Source: Arundinibacter roseus (GTDB lineage Bacteria > Bacteroidota > Bacteroidia > Cytophagales > Spirosomataceae). From it: a stretch of 64,000 bases of DNA. The stretch's first letter is position 1, and each line of letters begins with the position of its first letter. Below the pieces are notes generated by a model. It ran no database searches, had not been told where the DNA came from, and saw only the letters and a program-made list of their open reading frames with translations. Shown piece after piece: positions 32,474 through 41,217 of the stretch. The stretch spans positions 434,001-498,000 of the forward strand of contig NZ_SMJU01000001.1 of the NCBI RefSeq assembly GCF_004348825.1. Reading direction: 5' to 3'. The translations under genes and the position numbers were made by a program.

Positions 32474-34564
32474 ATGTTTGCTAAAACCATTCGAGAAAAA
32501 TTATTAAGTGAGGCTAAACAATCACCAGACCTTCTCTCAGATTTGGCTGGCTTGGAGAACTACATTGCTGAAAGCTATAATAATCGATCCTTTATAGAGC
32601 TTTTACAAAATGCAGATGACTCTGGTTCGACTAAGTTTAAGATACTCAAAGTTGGCGATCTACTATATGTCGCAAATAATGGCAGACTATTCAATGAATT
32701 AGACTTTGAGAGTCTGTGTAGAAGTGCTGCATCATCCAAAATCAGAACAAAGTCAATAGGTTATAGAGGTATAGGTTTCAAGTCAGTAGTAGGTTTTGCG
32801 CAGGAAATCCATATCATAAGTGGAGAACTTGAAGTAACCTTTTCAAAAGCCAGAACCCAAATAGAAATACCAAATGCAACAAGAGTACCATTGATAAGGG
32901 TTCCTCACTTTTTGTTAGAAGAAGACAAAATCAAATTAACAACAACCATTGAACAGCTACGAAATGAAGGGTTTACCACCATTTTTGTATTTACTGGCAT
33001 CCAAAATAGTAAAATCGAAGCCGAGTTTGAAACTTTTAATTACCGATCTTTGATTTTTCTTCGCAATGTTACTTTTACAGACATCTCCATATCACAACCT
33101 AATATCACCTACGTAGTTAAAAATAAATTTTCAGATACTAAAACTAAGATTATAATTACCCAAAATGGTATTTCTTCTTCGTGGTTATTATCGGCAGTTA
33201 GCAAGTCTACTATTGCTTTCCAATATAAAAATGAGGAAGTGGTGAAAATACCGGGGAATGAAGCATTGGTTCATTCCTTCCTTCCTACTGAGGTTTCTAG
33301 TGGGCTCGGCGTACTATTAAACTGTGATTTTAGCACTGACCCATCAAGACGGCATCTTATATATGATGACCAGACTATTTCGTCGATTAAGGAATGTGCC
33401 TACCATATCATGGGTATAGTGAATGATTGCCTGAATACTCCTTCGCAGGATTCTGTGCAAATAATCAATGCACTGATCCCCTACAATGACCCAAGAACTC
33501 TCTTGCTCAAAGCTCGCTCCTTTGAAAAGTATTTACTTGAAGAGCTTCAACTTTGTAGTTTGAATACATTTGACTCCATTAGACTTCCACCTAGTTGGCT
33601 AAACCCTAAGGATTATTATTCAATTGTTGATAATAATTTCAAAACGTTTGAGTGGGCTTTCCTTCAACTGCAAGGCTTTAAATCATACTCTTTATATCTC
33701 GGCTCATCTGAAAGTCACCTAAACGACTTCAAAGAGTATATAAACAATACAGAAATAACCACTCTCGGGTGTGTCCAAATATCTAAGTATATATTTAAAA
33801 TACTTATTTCCGGCAACCTAAGTAACAAAGAAGAACTTTCGGACATACGGGTAATTTACACCTCACAGGGAAGACTTTCGCTTATAGAGTTATCCTCGCC
33901 ATTAGTACTTGATGAGCGTTATTTATCTCTGCTCCTTGAAAATGGAATTACTCAAAGTGACATAAAATACACTTTCTCCAAGTTTGTAGCTGATTTTAAC
34001 TTTATAAATAATAAAAGTGGCATTGCTAATAATACACATACTAAAGTGCCTAATCCTGATTTGTTAGTTGATAAGAGTAAGCCATTAAATAAGATCGAAG
34101 CTAATTCGCAAAACTTAACTTATGGTGGAAACCAATCACGTTCCGAAGGGTTAAGTAATACTTATAAAAGTAAGCCGTTTACCAATGCTGCAAAATGGAG
34201 AAGTGCCGAAGAATTGACTCTTCTAGTCTTAAATGCATATGGCTATAATCTCGAAGACGTTAGCAAACAAAATATCGGGTACGATATTTCAGGTACTGAT
34301 CCCAAAGGTAATCCAATTCAAATTGAAGTGAAATCAATCAATTTACCAGGTCAGAAGTTTAAGCTTACCAATAATGAGATCGCTGTGGCTCAGGAGAAAC
34401 AAGATTCCTACAACGTAGCTGTAGTTCGCCAAATTAATCACACACTAGAAATTTGTCTTATACCAAACCCCATTAACAATTTGTCATTCAACAGGCAATG
34501 TGTTCAGTGGATATGGGAGTGCGACCACTATGATTATAACCCCGTCATTTTTAATATTGAATAA
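32474..34564 (+). CDS. GHKL (HSP90/sacsin-like) ATPase with C-terminal DUF3883 domain
   Basis: 696 residues. The N-terminal ATPase has the Bergerat-fold boxes: FIELLQNADDSG (N box), LYVANNGRLFNELDF (G1 region, with NNG where DxG is usual) and GYRGIGFKSV (G2). This is the sacsin/HSP90-like branch. The middle is unassigned. The C-terminal DUF3883 domain has LTLLVLNAYGYNLEDVS, then GYDISGTDPKGNPIQIEVKS, the D...E-x-K nuclease-like signature. DUF3883 is common in defence proteins. The ATPase may sense or clamp nucleic acid and the C-terminal domain may cut it, which is inference. It is the last gene of the island, with a terminator following. The upstream gene is probably its partner. Confidence 0.85.
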   Translation: MFAKTIREKLLSEAKQSPDLLSDLAGLENYIAESYNNRSFIELLQNADDSGSTKFKILKVGDLLYVANNGRLFNELDFESLCRSAASSKIRTKSIGYRGIGFKSVVGFAQEIHIISGELEVTFSKARTQIEIPNATRVPLIRVPHFLLEEDKIKLTTTIEQLRNEGFTTIFVFTGIQNSKIEAEFETFNYRSLIFLRNVTFTDISISQPNITYVVKNKFSDTKTKIIITQNGISSSWLLSAVSKSTIAFQYKNEEVVKIPGNEALVHSFLPTEVSSGLGVLLNCDFSTDPSRRHLIYDDQTISSIKECAYHIMGIVNDCLNTPSQDSVQIINALIPYNDPRTLLLKARSFEKYLLEELQLCSLNTFDSIRLPPSWLNPKDYYSIVDNNFKTFEWAFLQLQGFKSYSLYLGSSESHLNDFKEYINNTEITTLGCVQISKYIFKILISGNLSNKEELSDIRVIYTSQGRLSLIELSSPLVLDERYLSLLLENGITQSDIKYTFSKFVADFNFINNKSGIANNTHTKVPNPDLLVDKSKPLNKIEANSQNLTYGGNQSRSEGLSNTYKSKPFTNAAKWRSAEELTLLVLNAYGYNLEDVSKQNIGYDISGTDPKGNPIQIEVKSINLPGQKFKLTNNEIAVAQEKQDSYNVAVVRQINHTLEICLIPNPINNLSFNRQCVQWIWECDHYDYNPVIFNIE

Positions 34565-34607
34565 TTCCCCTAATAGAGGTTTTACTTAGAACTCCCATCC
34601 ACCCCAT

Positions 34608-34640
34608 AAAACGAATCGCCCCCGCTGTTCGTTTTTTTTT
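34608..34640 (+). terminator. Terminator at the right end of the island
   Basis: AAACGAA (34609-34615) pairs with TTCGTTT (34628-34634) around a C-rich loop, followed by a T-run to 34640. It separates the AT-rich GHKL gene from the GC-rich core genes. Confidence 0.75.
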
Positions 34641-34742
34641 ATGTCTTCTATCGTAACTTGCGATTGCATTTACTTTTAAAACATATCCTTCACCAACAAT
34701 CAGTTGACTTTATCAGGTAGAAAGGCAAAACCCCTGCTCGCT

Positions 34743-36857
34743 ATGAAACAACTTATTCAAAATCTAAAAAATGGTCAGACCAGCCTGGAAGACGTACCCG
34801 CTCCGCAGGTGAAGCCGGGCACGGTGCTGATTCAGACACGCCGAAGCCTGGTGTCGCTCGGTACCGAACGCATGCTGGTGGAGTTCGGAAAAGCAAACCT
34901 GCTGGACAAGGCCCGTCAACAGCCCGATAAGGTAAAAATGGTGTTTGATAAAATCCGGACAGACGGCCTGAGGCCCACGCTGGAAGCCGTTTTTAGCAAA
35001 CTGGATCAACCCCTGCCACTAGGCTACTGCAACGTCGGTACGGTACTGGCGGTGGGTGCAGGCATAACGGATCTGCACGTGGGCGACCGCGTTGCAAGCA
35101 ACGGCCCGCATGCCGAGGTGGTGTGCGTGCCCCGCAACCTGGTGGCGTCGATCCCGGCAGAAGTATCGGACGACGAAGCCGCATTTACCGTCATTGGCGC
35201 CATTGGTTTGCAGGGCATTCGCCTGCTTAATCCTACCCTTGGCGAAACGATCGTGGTGGTGGGCCTGGGTCTCATTGGTTTATTGACTGCTCAAATGTTG
35301 CGGGCAAACGGCTGTCAGGTCATTGGTATTGACCTCGACGAAAGCAAATTGGCCCTTGCCCGGGCGGCGGGTATCAGCACCTGCAACCCCTCCGCCGGCG
35401 ATGATCCGGTGCAGGTGGTCGAAAGCCTCACCCGGGGCGTTGGCGCAGATGGCGTGATTATTACCGCTTCGGCCAAAAGCAACGACATTATCTCACAAGC
35501 CGCCCGCATGTCGCGCAAGCGGGGTAAGATTGTGCTCGTGGGGGTGGTGGGATTAGACATTAGCCGGGCGGAGTTTTACGAAAAAGAACTTTCCTTTCAG
35601 GTATCCTGCTCTTACGGGCCGGGCCGCTACGACGACACCTACGAGCAAAAAGGGCAGGACTATCCGCTGCCGTTTGTACGCTGGACCGAAAATCGAAATT
35701 TTCAAACCGTGCTTCAACTGATTGCCTCCCGGCAACTTGACGTGCAACCACTCATTACGGAACGGGTGCCGCTGAGCGAGTACCACACCATCTATGACCA
35801 AATCGGCACGTCGCGAGCGATTGCGTCGCTGCTTGTGTACCCTGAGCAACTCGCCTCGCCGGGAGCGGTGCAGCATACGACCGCAACCTTTGACGGGCGT
35901 CGGGGCATTGCCGGGATCATAGGGGCCGGTAATTTCACCAAAATGACCTTGCTTCCTGCCCTGAAAGGATTTGAAATAAAATACATTGCCAGCGCAAACG
36001 GCCTCTCTGGAACAACCCTCGCCAAAAAGTTTTCGATTGCCAACAGCACTACTGACCCGCAGGAAATTCTTCGGGACCCGGAGGTTGACCTTGTGCTCAT
36101 TACAACCCGACACCATCAGCACGGCACGTTTGTACTCGACGCGCTGCAGCACCGAAAACATGTTTTTGTAGAAAAACCGCTGACTATTTTTGAAGAAGAA
36201 CTAGACGAAATTGAGCAGTTTTTTATTCAAAATAATCCTTCTTTATCGCTTACTGTCGGTTTCAATCGTCGGTTCTCGCCGCATGCCGTACAGATGAAAA
36301 CGCTGCTTGGGAGCGCGCCCATGAACATTGTGGCTACCATGAACGCCGGCTTTATTCCGGCTAACTCGTGGGTACACGACCTGGCCGTGGGCGGTGGGCG
36401 GATTTTGGGCGAAGCCTGCCATTTTCTGGATTTGATTACCTATCTGACTGGAAGCAAACTAACGGCTGTTTGCATGAACGCAATGGGCACGCAGCCCGAC
36501 CAAACCACCGACAACGCCAGTATTTTGGTTCGGTGCGAAAACGGCTCCACGGCAACGATTCACTATTTTTCCAACGGTAGCAAAGCCTATTCCAAAGAAC
36601 GTGTGGAAGTGTATTCCCAAAACCGAACGCTGGTACTGGACAATTTTCGGCTCCTGACCGGGTATGGTTTTAAAGGATTTTCCAAATTAAAAACACAGCA
36701 GGACAAAGGGCATCGCAATCAGTTTCGGCAGCTGTTTGAATCCGTTCAGCAAGGTGGGGCAAGCCCGATTCCGCTGGCAGAAATTCTGAATGTTAGCCGG
36801 GCTACTTTTGCGGCTCTCAAAAGCCTGCAACGCAACGAGTGGGTAGAAATAAACTAA
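34743..36857 (+). CDS. Two-domain oxidoreductase (MDR alcohol dehydrogenase plus Gfo/Idh/MocA)
   Basis: 704 residues from ATG 34743, where the conserved start KQLIQNLKNGQTSLEDVPAP begins. Residues to about 350 form a zinc-independent medium-chain dehydrogenase/reductase with Rossmann motif VVVGLGLIGLL. From about 380 a second NAD(P)-binding Gfo/Idh/MocA unit starts with GIAGIIGAGNFTKM and carries VFVEKPLT (the family EKP). Such fusions occur in exopolysaccharide or O-antigen clusters and probably modify a sugar. The next gene begins nine bases downstream, and a glycosyltransferase follows, so this is a polysaccharide operon. Confidence 0.88.
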   Translation: MKQLIQNLKNGQTSLEDVPAPQVKPGTVLIQTRRSLVSLGTERMLVEFGKANLLDKARQQPDKVKMVFDKIRTDGLRPTLEAVFSKLDQPLPLGYCNVGTVLAVGAGITDLHVGDRVASNGPHAEVVCVPRNLVASIPAEVSDDEAAFTVIGAIGLQGIRLLNPTLGETIVVVGLGLIGLLTAQMLRANGCQVIGIDLDESKLALARAAGISTCNPSAGDDPVQVVESLTRGVGADGVIITASAKSNDIISQAARMSRKRGKIVLVGVVGLDISRAEFYEKELSFQVSCSYGPGRYDDTYEQKGQDYPLPFVRWTENRNFQTVLQLIASRQLDVQPLITERVPLSEYHTIYDQIGTSRAIASLLVYPEQLASPGAVQHTTATFDGRRGIAGIIGAGNFTKMTLLPALKGFEIKYIASANGLSGTTLAKKFSIANSTTDPQEILRDPEVDLVLITTRHHQHGTFVLDALQHRKHVFVEKPLTIFEEELDEIEQFFIQNNPSLSLTVGFNRRFSPHAVQMKTLLGSAPMNIVATMNAGFIPANSWVHDLAVGGGRILGEACHFLDLITYLTGSKLTAVCMNAMGTQPDQTTDNASILVRCENGSTATIHYFSNGSKAYSKERVEVYSQNRTLVLDNFRLLTGYGFKGFSKLKTQQDKGHRNQFRQLFESVQQGGASPIPLAEILNVSRATFAALKSLQRNEWVEIN

Positions 36858-36866
36858 AAAAAAACG

Positions 36867-38756
36867 ATGAGTTCTCGGGCAAAAGACATGATTCAGCTAC
36901 TACGCAACATGGGCTTGCCCTACGTAGCATTTCGGATTCAGCACGAAATCCGTCGACGGTCGGGCTGGGCCAAAAAGAGATTTCCGGTCAATCCACCGGC
37001 TCAAACCTTCGGCTCACTGACGGAGTGGCGGGCGCTTCCAGTTGCCTTTTTTAAGCCTGTTCCTAAATTACCTTTGCCTCCTGCCGAACAAATTTTGCTC
37101 AAAAACAGAGTCAATGCCCAGCGTGAAGGCAAGGTTTTGTTTTTTAGCTCCCAAACTCATCCTGTCTCCGATTGGCTCACGCACCCGCTCACGGGCTTTC
37201 GCTACGAACCGACGACACATTGGTCAGAAGTCCCTGATTTTTCGCCCGAAGCCGGGGACATTAAGTATGTATGGGAAAAAGCCCGGTTCACGTTTTTGTA
37301 TGATCTGATCCGGTATGACCATCATTTTCAGGAAGACCAATCAACGTTTGTTTTTGAAGAAATAAACAGCTGGATTTCTGCCAATCCGATCAACTGCGGC
37401 CCGCATTGGCGATGTAGTCAGGAGATTTCGCTTCGCCTGCTCAACTGGACTTTTGCGCTTCACTACTACCGCAACTCCCCTGCCCTCACGTCGGAGCGCT
37501 TTGACCAAATCATGCACAGCATGTACTGGCAGTTGCGGCATGTGGAAGACAACATTCAATTTTCGCGCAAGGCCGTGCGCAACAACCACGCCCTGACCGA
37601 AACCCTCACGCTGTATCTAATGGGGCTGCTCTTCCCCTTTTTTCCCGGAAGTGCTGCACGCAAAATCGCTGGTAAACGCTGGTTTGAACAGGAAATCGAG
37701 TATCAGATTTATGAAGACGGTACGTTTCTGCAATTTTCCATGAACTACCATCGGGTGGTCGTGCAGTTGCTTAGTTGGGGCATTTCGCTGGCGCATCTCA
37801 ACCACGAGCGCTGGGCACCCGTGGTGTACGAGCGTGCGGAACGGTCGCTTCAATTTCTGCGGGCTTGCCAGGATTCGTATACCGGCTGGCTGCCCAACTA
37901 CGGCAACAACGATGGCGCCTTGTTTTTCCCTTTAACGGCCTGTCATTTCCGTGATTTCCGGCCACAGCTCAATGCCCTTGCCGCTGCCCTTGACCAAACC
38001 TGCCCTGCGCAAACGGAACTTTGGGCCGAAGAAGCACAATGGCTGGGATTGCTGCCTCATGAAAGTGCCGAAACAGCACCTTTAGAAGGTTTTTTCACCT
38101 TTCCAAAGGGAGGTTATTCTGTATTCCGTGAAGGGCCCATGCTACTTTTTATGCGGTGTGGCTCCTATGCAGACCGCCCGTTTCAGGCAGATAATCTTCA
38201 TCTGGATCTTTGGATGGATGGCGAGAATCTATTGCGCGATGCGGGCTCGTATCTATACAATACGGATGAAAAATGGACCCGGTATTTTGCCGGAACGGCC
38301 TCCCACAACACGGTCATGCTCGGGGATTTTGATCAAATGCGCAAAGGTCCGCGCTTCATTTGGTACGACTGGATTCGGGAAAGTAGCCTGTCGGGCTGGT
38401 TGGCAGACGGCGATAAGGCCGTGTGCGAAGAGCAATTTACGGGTTTTAGGGCCCTCGGGTCGGGAATCGTTCACCGCCGACGGGTGACAAAGAAAAATGG
38501 GGAATTTTCCTGGGTCATCGAAGATTGGCTCCTGAATGCTCCACCCGCCCTGCCGATGCATCAGCGGTGGCATCCGTCGGCGGTTTTTTTGAAAAAATAT
38601 AGCTTGCGGGCTTTTGATAAAATGCATAAAGAAATTGCGGCTACTCAGGCCGAAGGTTGGTATTCGGAGAAATACGGTGAAAAAGAGCCTGCACCTCAAA
38701 TCATTTTTACTACCTCTCAGCGCTATATCCGAACAGAAATAAGGCGAATTCCTTAA
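36867..38756 (+). CDS. Heparinase II/III-like (alginate-lyase-type) protein
   Basis: 629 residues, no signal peptide. An N-terminal toroid of helices (FEEINSWISANPINCGPHWRCSQEISLRLLNWTFALHYY, with the family NPxxxGxxWxxxxExxxR pattern) and a C-terminal beta-sandwich (GGYSVFREGPMLLFMRCG, FQADNLHLDLWMDGENLLRDAGSYLYN, TASHNTVMLGD with His). Lyases of this family cut uronic acid polysaccharides, but those in biosynthesis clusters lack export signals and may process the nascent polymer. It lies between the oxidoreductase and the glycosyltransferase with gaps of 9 and 12 bases. Confidence 0.87.
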   Translation: MSSRAKDMIQLLRNMGLPYVAFRIQHEIRRRSGWAKKRFPVNPPAQTFGSLTEWRALPVAFFKPVPKLPLPPAEQILLKNRVNAQREGKVLFFSSQTHPVSDWLTHPLTGFRYEPTTHWSEVPDFSPEAGDIKYVWEKARFTFLYDLIRYDHHFQEDQSTFVFEEINSWISANPINCGPHWRCSQEISLRLLNWTFALHYYRNSPALTSERFDQIMHSMYWQLRHVEDNIQFSRKAVRNNHALTETLTLYLMGLLFPFFPGSAARKIAGKRWFEQEIEYQIYEDGTFLQFSMNYHRVVVQLLSWGISLAHLNHERWAPVVYERAERSLQFLRACQDSYTGWLPNYGNNDGALFFPLTACHFRDFRPQLNALAAALDQTCPAQTELWAEEAQWLGLLPHESAETAPLEGFFTFPKGGYSVFREGPMLLFMRCGSYADRPFQADNLHLDLWMDGENLLRDAGSYLYNTDEKWTRYFAGTASHNTVMLGDFDQMRKGPRFIWYDWIRESSLSGWLADGDKAVCEEQFTGFRALGSGIVHRRRVTKKNGEFSWVIEDWLLNAPPALPMHQRWHPSAVFLKKYSLRAFDKMHKEIAATQAEGWYSEKYGEKEPAPQIIFTTSQRYIRTEIRRIP

Positions 38757-38768
38757 CTTCGCCGCACT

Positions 38769-40013
38769 ATGCGCATCCTTCTCATTCATCAGTTTTTTCT
38801 GGAAGATAACGACGGTGGCGGCTCCCGCTGGAACGAAATGAGCCGAATCTGGACTCAGGCCGGGCATGAGGTGACGGTCCTGGCTGGTATGGTCCACTAC
38901 ATGGGGCAACGCCCTGACCGATACAAAGGCCGCTATTTTCACAAAAGTACCAATCAGGATGGCGTACGGGTGATTCGCTGCCATGTTTCCGAAAGCTATA
39001 ATTCAAGTTTCCTCGGAAGGCTTTGGGCCTACTTTTCGTTTACATGTTCCAGTAGCTGGGCCGGGCTTCGCTATGCAACCGATCGGTACGACTGCCTGGT
39101 GGTAACTTCCCCACCCTTGTTTGTGGGCATCACCGCCCTGCTGCTTTCGTGGGGAAAGCGCATTCCTTTTTTGTTTGAAGTCAGAGATTTGTGGCCCGAA
39201 TCAGCTATCGCCACAGGCGTATTGACCAACCCAACGGTGATCCGGTTTGCTTATTGGTTTGAAGCGCTTGTGTATCGACGGGCCAAAACGATCAACGTAC
39301 TGACGCCGGCCTTTCGGGACGCTTTACTGCAAAAACACGTACCTGAGGAGAAAATTATCTTCATACCCAATGCCGCCGATTTTGCGCTTTCAGAAGAACT
39401 TCTCACCACGTTTGATGTAGCTGCTTTTCGGCGTCAACATGCCCTGGATTCCAGGTTTGTTATCACGTATGTTGGCGCTCACGGGGTGGCCAATCACCTC
39501 GAACAAGTACTCGAAACCGCCGATCTGCTGCGCGATACCAACGTACTTTTTTTACTTATCGGGGACGGAATGAAGAAAAAAGAATTGATGCAACAGGCAC
39601 AGGACATGAACCTTAGCAACGTGCGGTTCATAGATTCTGTACCCAAGCGGACGGTTTTTACCTATATTCTTGCCTCCCAAATGGGAGCTTCGGTTTTGAA
39701 AAAAACAGACACCTTCAAGACCGTTTATTCCAATAAAACATTTGATTATTTTTCGTGTAAAAAGCCCGTTTTGATGGCTATCGACGGTGTTTCACGGGAA
39801 TTGGTCGAAACTGCCGAAGCCGGAATATTTGTAGAACCGGAAAATCCGCACGATTTTGCGCAAAAAATCCGCCTCTACCTGGCTCATCCCGAATGGCTGG
39901 CCCAGCAGGGCGAAAACGGCTATCAATATGCCCGCACGCACTTTGACCGTGACGTGCTGGCGCGTCAGTATCTGGCTCATCTGGAATCATGGGACGCTCG
40001 CAAAAGTCTTTAA
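38769..40013 (+). CDS. Glycosyltransferase family 4 (WbuB-like)
   Basis: 414 residues. The N-terminal LLIHQFFLEDNDGGGSRWNEMSRIW with GGGSR is typical for WbuB-type GT4 enzymes. VRDLWPESAI and KTINVLTPAFRDAL follow, and the C-terminal donor-binding part contains YVGAHGVANHLEQVLETADLL, LLIGDGMKKKEL and the EAGIFVEPENP block (EX7E region). It transfers a nucleotide-activated sugar in O-antigen or exopolysaccharide synthesis at the cytoplasmic face. It closes the three-gene polysaccharide operon. The exact sugar cannot be read. Confidence 0.88.
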   Translation: MRILLIHQFFLEDNDGGGSRWNEMSRIWTQAGHEVTVLAGMVHYMGQRPDRYKGRYFHKSTNQDGVRVIRCHVSESYNSSFLGRLWAYFSFTCSSSWAGLRYATDRYDCLVVTSPPLFVGITALLLSWGKRIPFLFEVRDLWPESAIATGVLTNPTVIRFAYWFEALVYRRAKTINVLTPAFRDALLQKHVPEEKIIFIPNAADFALSEELLTTFDVAAFRRQHALDSRFVITYVGAHGVANHLEQVLETADLLRDTNVLFLLIGDGMKKKELMQQAQDMNLSNVRFIDSVPKRTVFTYILASQMGASVLKKTDTFKTVYSNKTFDYFSCKKPVLMAIDGVSRELVETAEAGIFVEPENPHDFAQKIRLYLAHPEWLAQQGENGYQYARTHFDRDVLARQYLAHLESWDARKSL

Positions 40014-40064
40014 TTTTTCAAAAACAAAAAGAAGATTTTAACCAACCTTCAACGCTTCATTTCC

Positions 40065-40514
40065 ATGCAACCACGCAAAATTCTTTCCCGCAAGCGAATT
40101 GCTCTGGTAGCTCACGACAACCGCAAAGCCGAGTTGATGGACTGGGCCTACTACAATCGCACCACCTTATCGAGGCATCAGCTCTATGGCACCGGAACCA
40201 CCGGAAAAATGCTGGAAGAGGTTTTGGATCAATCAGTTACTAAACTTTTGAGCGGCCCACTCGGGGGTGATCAGCAAATTGGCGCAATGATTGCCGAAGA
40301 ACGAATTGACCTTCTGATTTTTTTCTGGGACCCCATGGCGGCCCAACCCCACGATCCCGATATTAAAGCTTTGCTACGCCTATGCGTCGTATGGAATATC
40401 CCGATGGCATGCAACCGGGCTACGGCCGATTTTTTACTTACATCACCCCTGATGTACGAAGACTATGACGCCCGACAGGTTGATTATTCAGGATATTTGA
40501 AGCGAAAAATGTGA
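40065..40514 (+). CDS. mgsA: Methylglyoxal synthase
   Basis: 149 residues, the family length. Signatures: KRIALVAHDNRKAELMDWA, the GTGTTGKML phosphate loop, SGPLGGDQQIGAMI, LIFFWDPM and PHDPDIKALLRLC with the conserved Asp and His residues, then VWNIPMACNRATADF. The enzyme turns dihydroxyacetone phosphate into methylglyoxal and phosphate, a bypass of lower glycolysis when phosphate is short. It sits after the polysaccharide genes with 51 bases between and may have its own promoter. Confidence 0.95.
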   Translation: MQPRKILSRKRIALVAHDNRKAELMDWAYYNRTTLSRHQLYGTGTTGKMLEEVLDQSVTKLLSGPLGGDQQIGAMIAEERIDLLIFFWDPMAAQPHDPDIKALLRLCVVWNIPMACNRATADFLLTSPLMYEDYDARQVDYSGYLKRKM

Positions 40515-40565
40515 ACTGAAAACCGATAGGCAAGGTTTTAGGTACTAACATTACTCGATTTGTCT

Positions 40566-41180
40566 ATGAATGCTCCACAGACTCTTTTTTCTTCTAAAAC
40601 AATCCGCCAAACGTATACATATACCGAATACCTCGCCCTGATGGATCAGGTGGTAGCACAAAAACAAACCACAGGCCCGAAACAATCGCCGGAACTAGCT
40701 GAGTATACCCGTCTGAATCAATACCGGATGCATCGCCTGGATAAAACTCTGGTGCTTGATCCGGTGTTGCAACAACTGGTGTTTCAAATTGCCACGCCAC
40801 AAACCTGGTACGTACTTACCGAGGCCTGGTGTGGAGATGCCGCGCAAAATCTGCCCGTTATTGCCAAAGTAGCTCAGGTGAACCCAAACATAACACTAAC
40901 CCTGCTGCTCCGCGACGAACACCCGGAGCTGATGGATGCCTATCTGACGCACGGTGGCCGGTCGATTCCTAAACTCATTGCGATGGACAACTCCGGACAG
41001 GAACTTTTTACCTGGGGACCGCGCCCACAGGCGTTGCAGGAGCTCGTGGAAGAGCATAAAAAGAATCCTGTCAAATCGTACCCGGAGTTTCTGGAAGATG
41101 TGCAGCGGTGGTACAATGCCGACAAAACGCAGTCGGTACAACTGGAATTGACCGAATTGTTGAAAACCATTTATGTGTAA
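40566..41180 (+). CDS. Thioredoxin-fold family protein
   Basis: 204 residues from ATG 40566; a TTG two codons earlier is possible. The C-terminal half is thioredoxin-like: WYVLTEAWCGDAAQNLPVIAKVA replaces CxxC with WCGDAA, so only one active Cys remains. GGRSIPKLIAMD carries the cis-Pro. The N-terminal helical part precedes the fold. Such single-Cys proteins are common in Bacteroidota; a disulfide exchange role is not proven. It is followed by nuoI from a separate promoter. Confidence 0.85.
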   Translation: MNAPQTLFSSKTIRQTYTYTEYLALMDQVVAQKQTTGPKQSPELAEYTRLNQYRMHRLDKTLVLDPVLQQLVFQIATPQTWYVLTEAWCGDAAQNLPVIAKVAQVNPNITLTLLLRDEHPELMDAYLTHGGRSIPKLIAMDNSGQELFTWGPRPQALQELVEEHKKNPVKSYPEFLEDVQRWYNADKTQSVQLELTELLKTIYV

Positions 41181-41188
41181 TAAACTAC

Positions 41189-41196
41189 TACTTTTG
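41189..41196 (+). promoter_or_regulatory. -7 box TACTTTTG upstream of nuoI
   Basis: Exact TAnnTTTG match 22 bases before the nuoI start, so the nuoIJK transcript would have a very short leader. No clear TTG at -33. Confidence 0.45.
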
Positions 41197-41217
41197 TAGA
41201 GACAGTAGATTAATCAA

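Noticed and set aside
34564-34743. Duplicate of the tRNA-Val 3' end as island attachment site
   Set aside because: No match to the T-arm and acceptor sequence is present, so tRNA-mediated integration of the island is not supported.
38253-38984. Antisense frame of 243 codons across the heparinase/glycosyltransferase junction
   Set aside because: Both plus-strand genes are well supported; this is a composition artefact.
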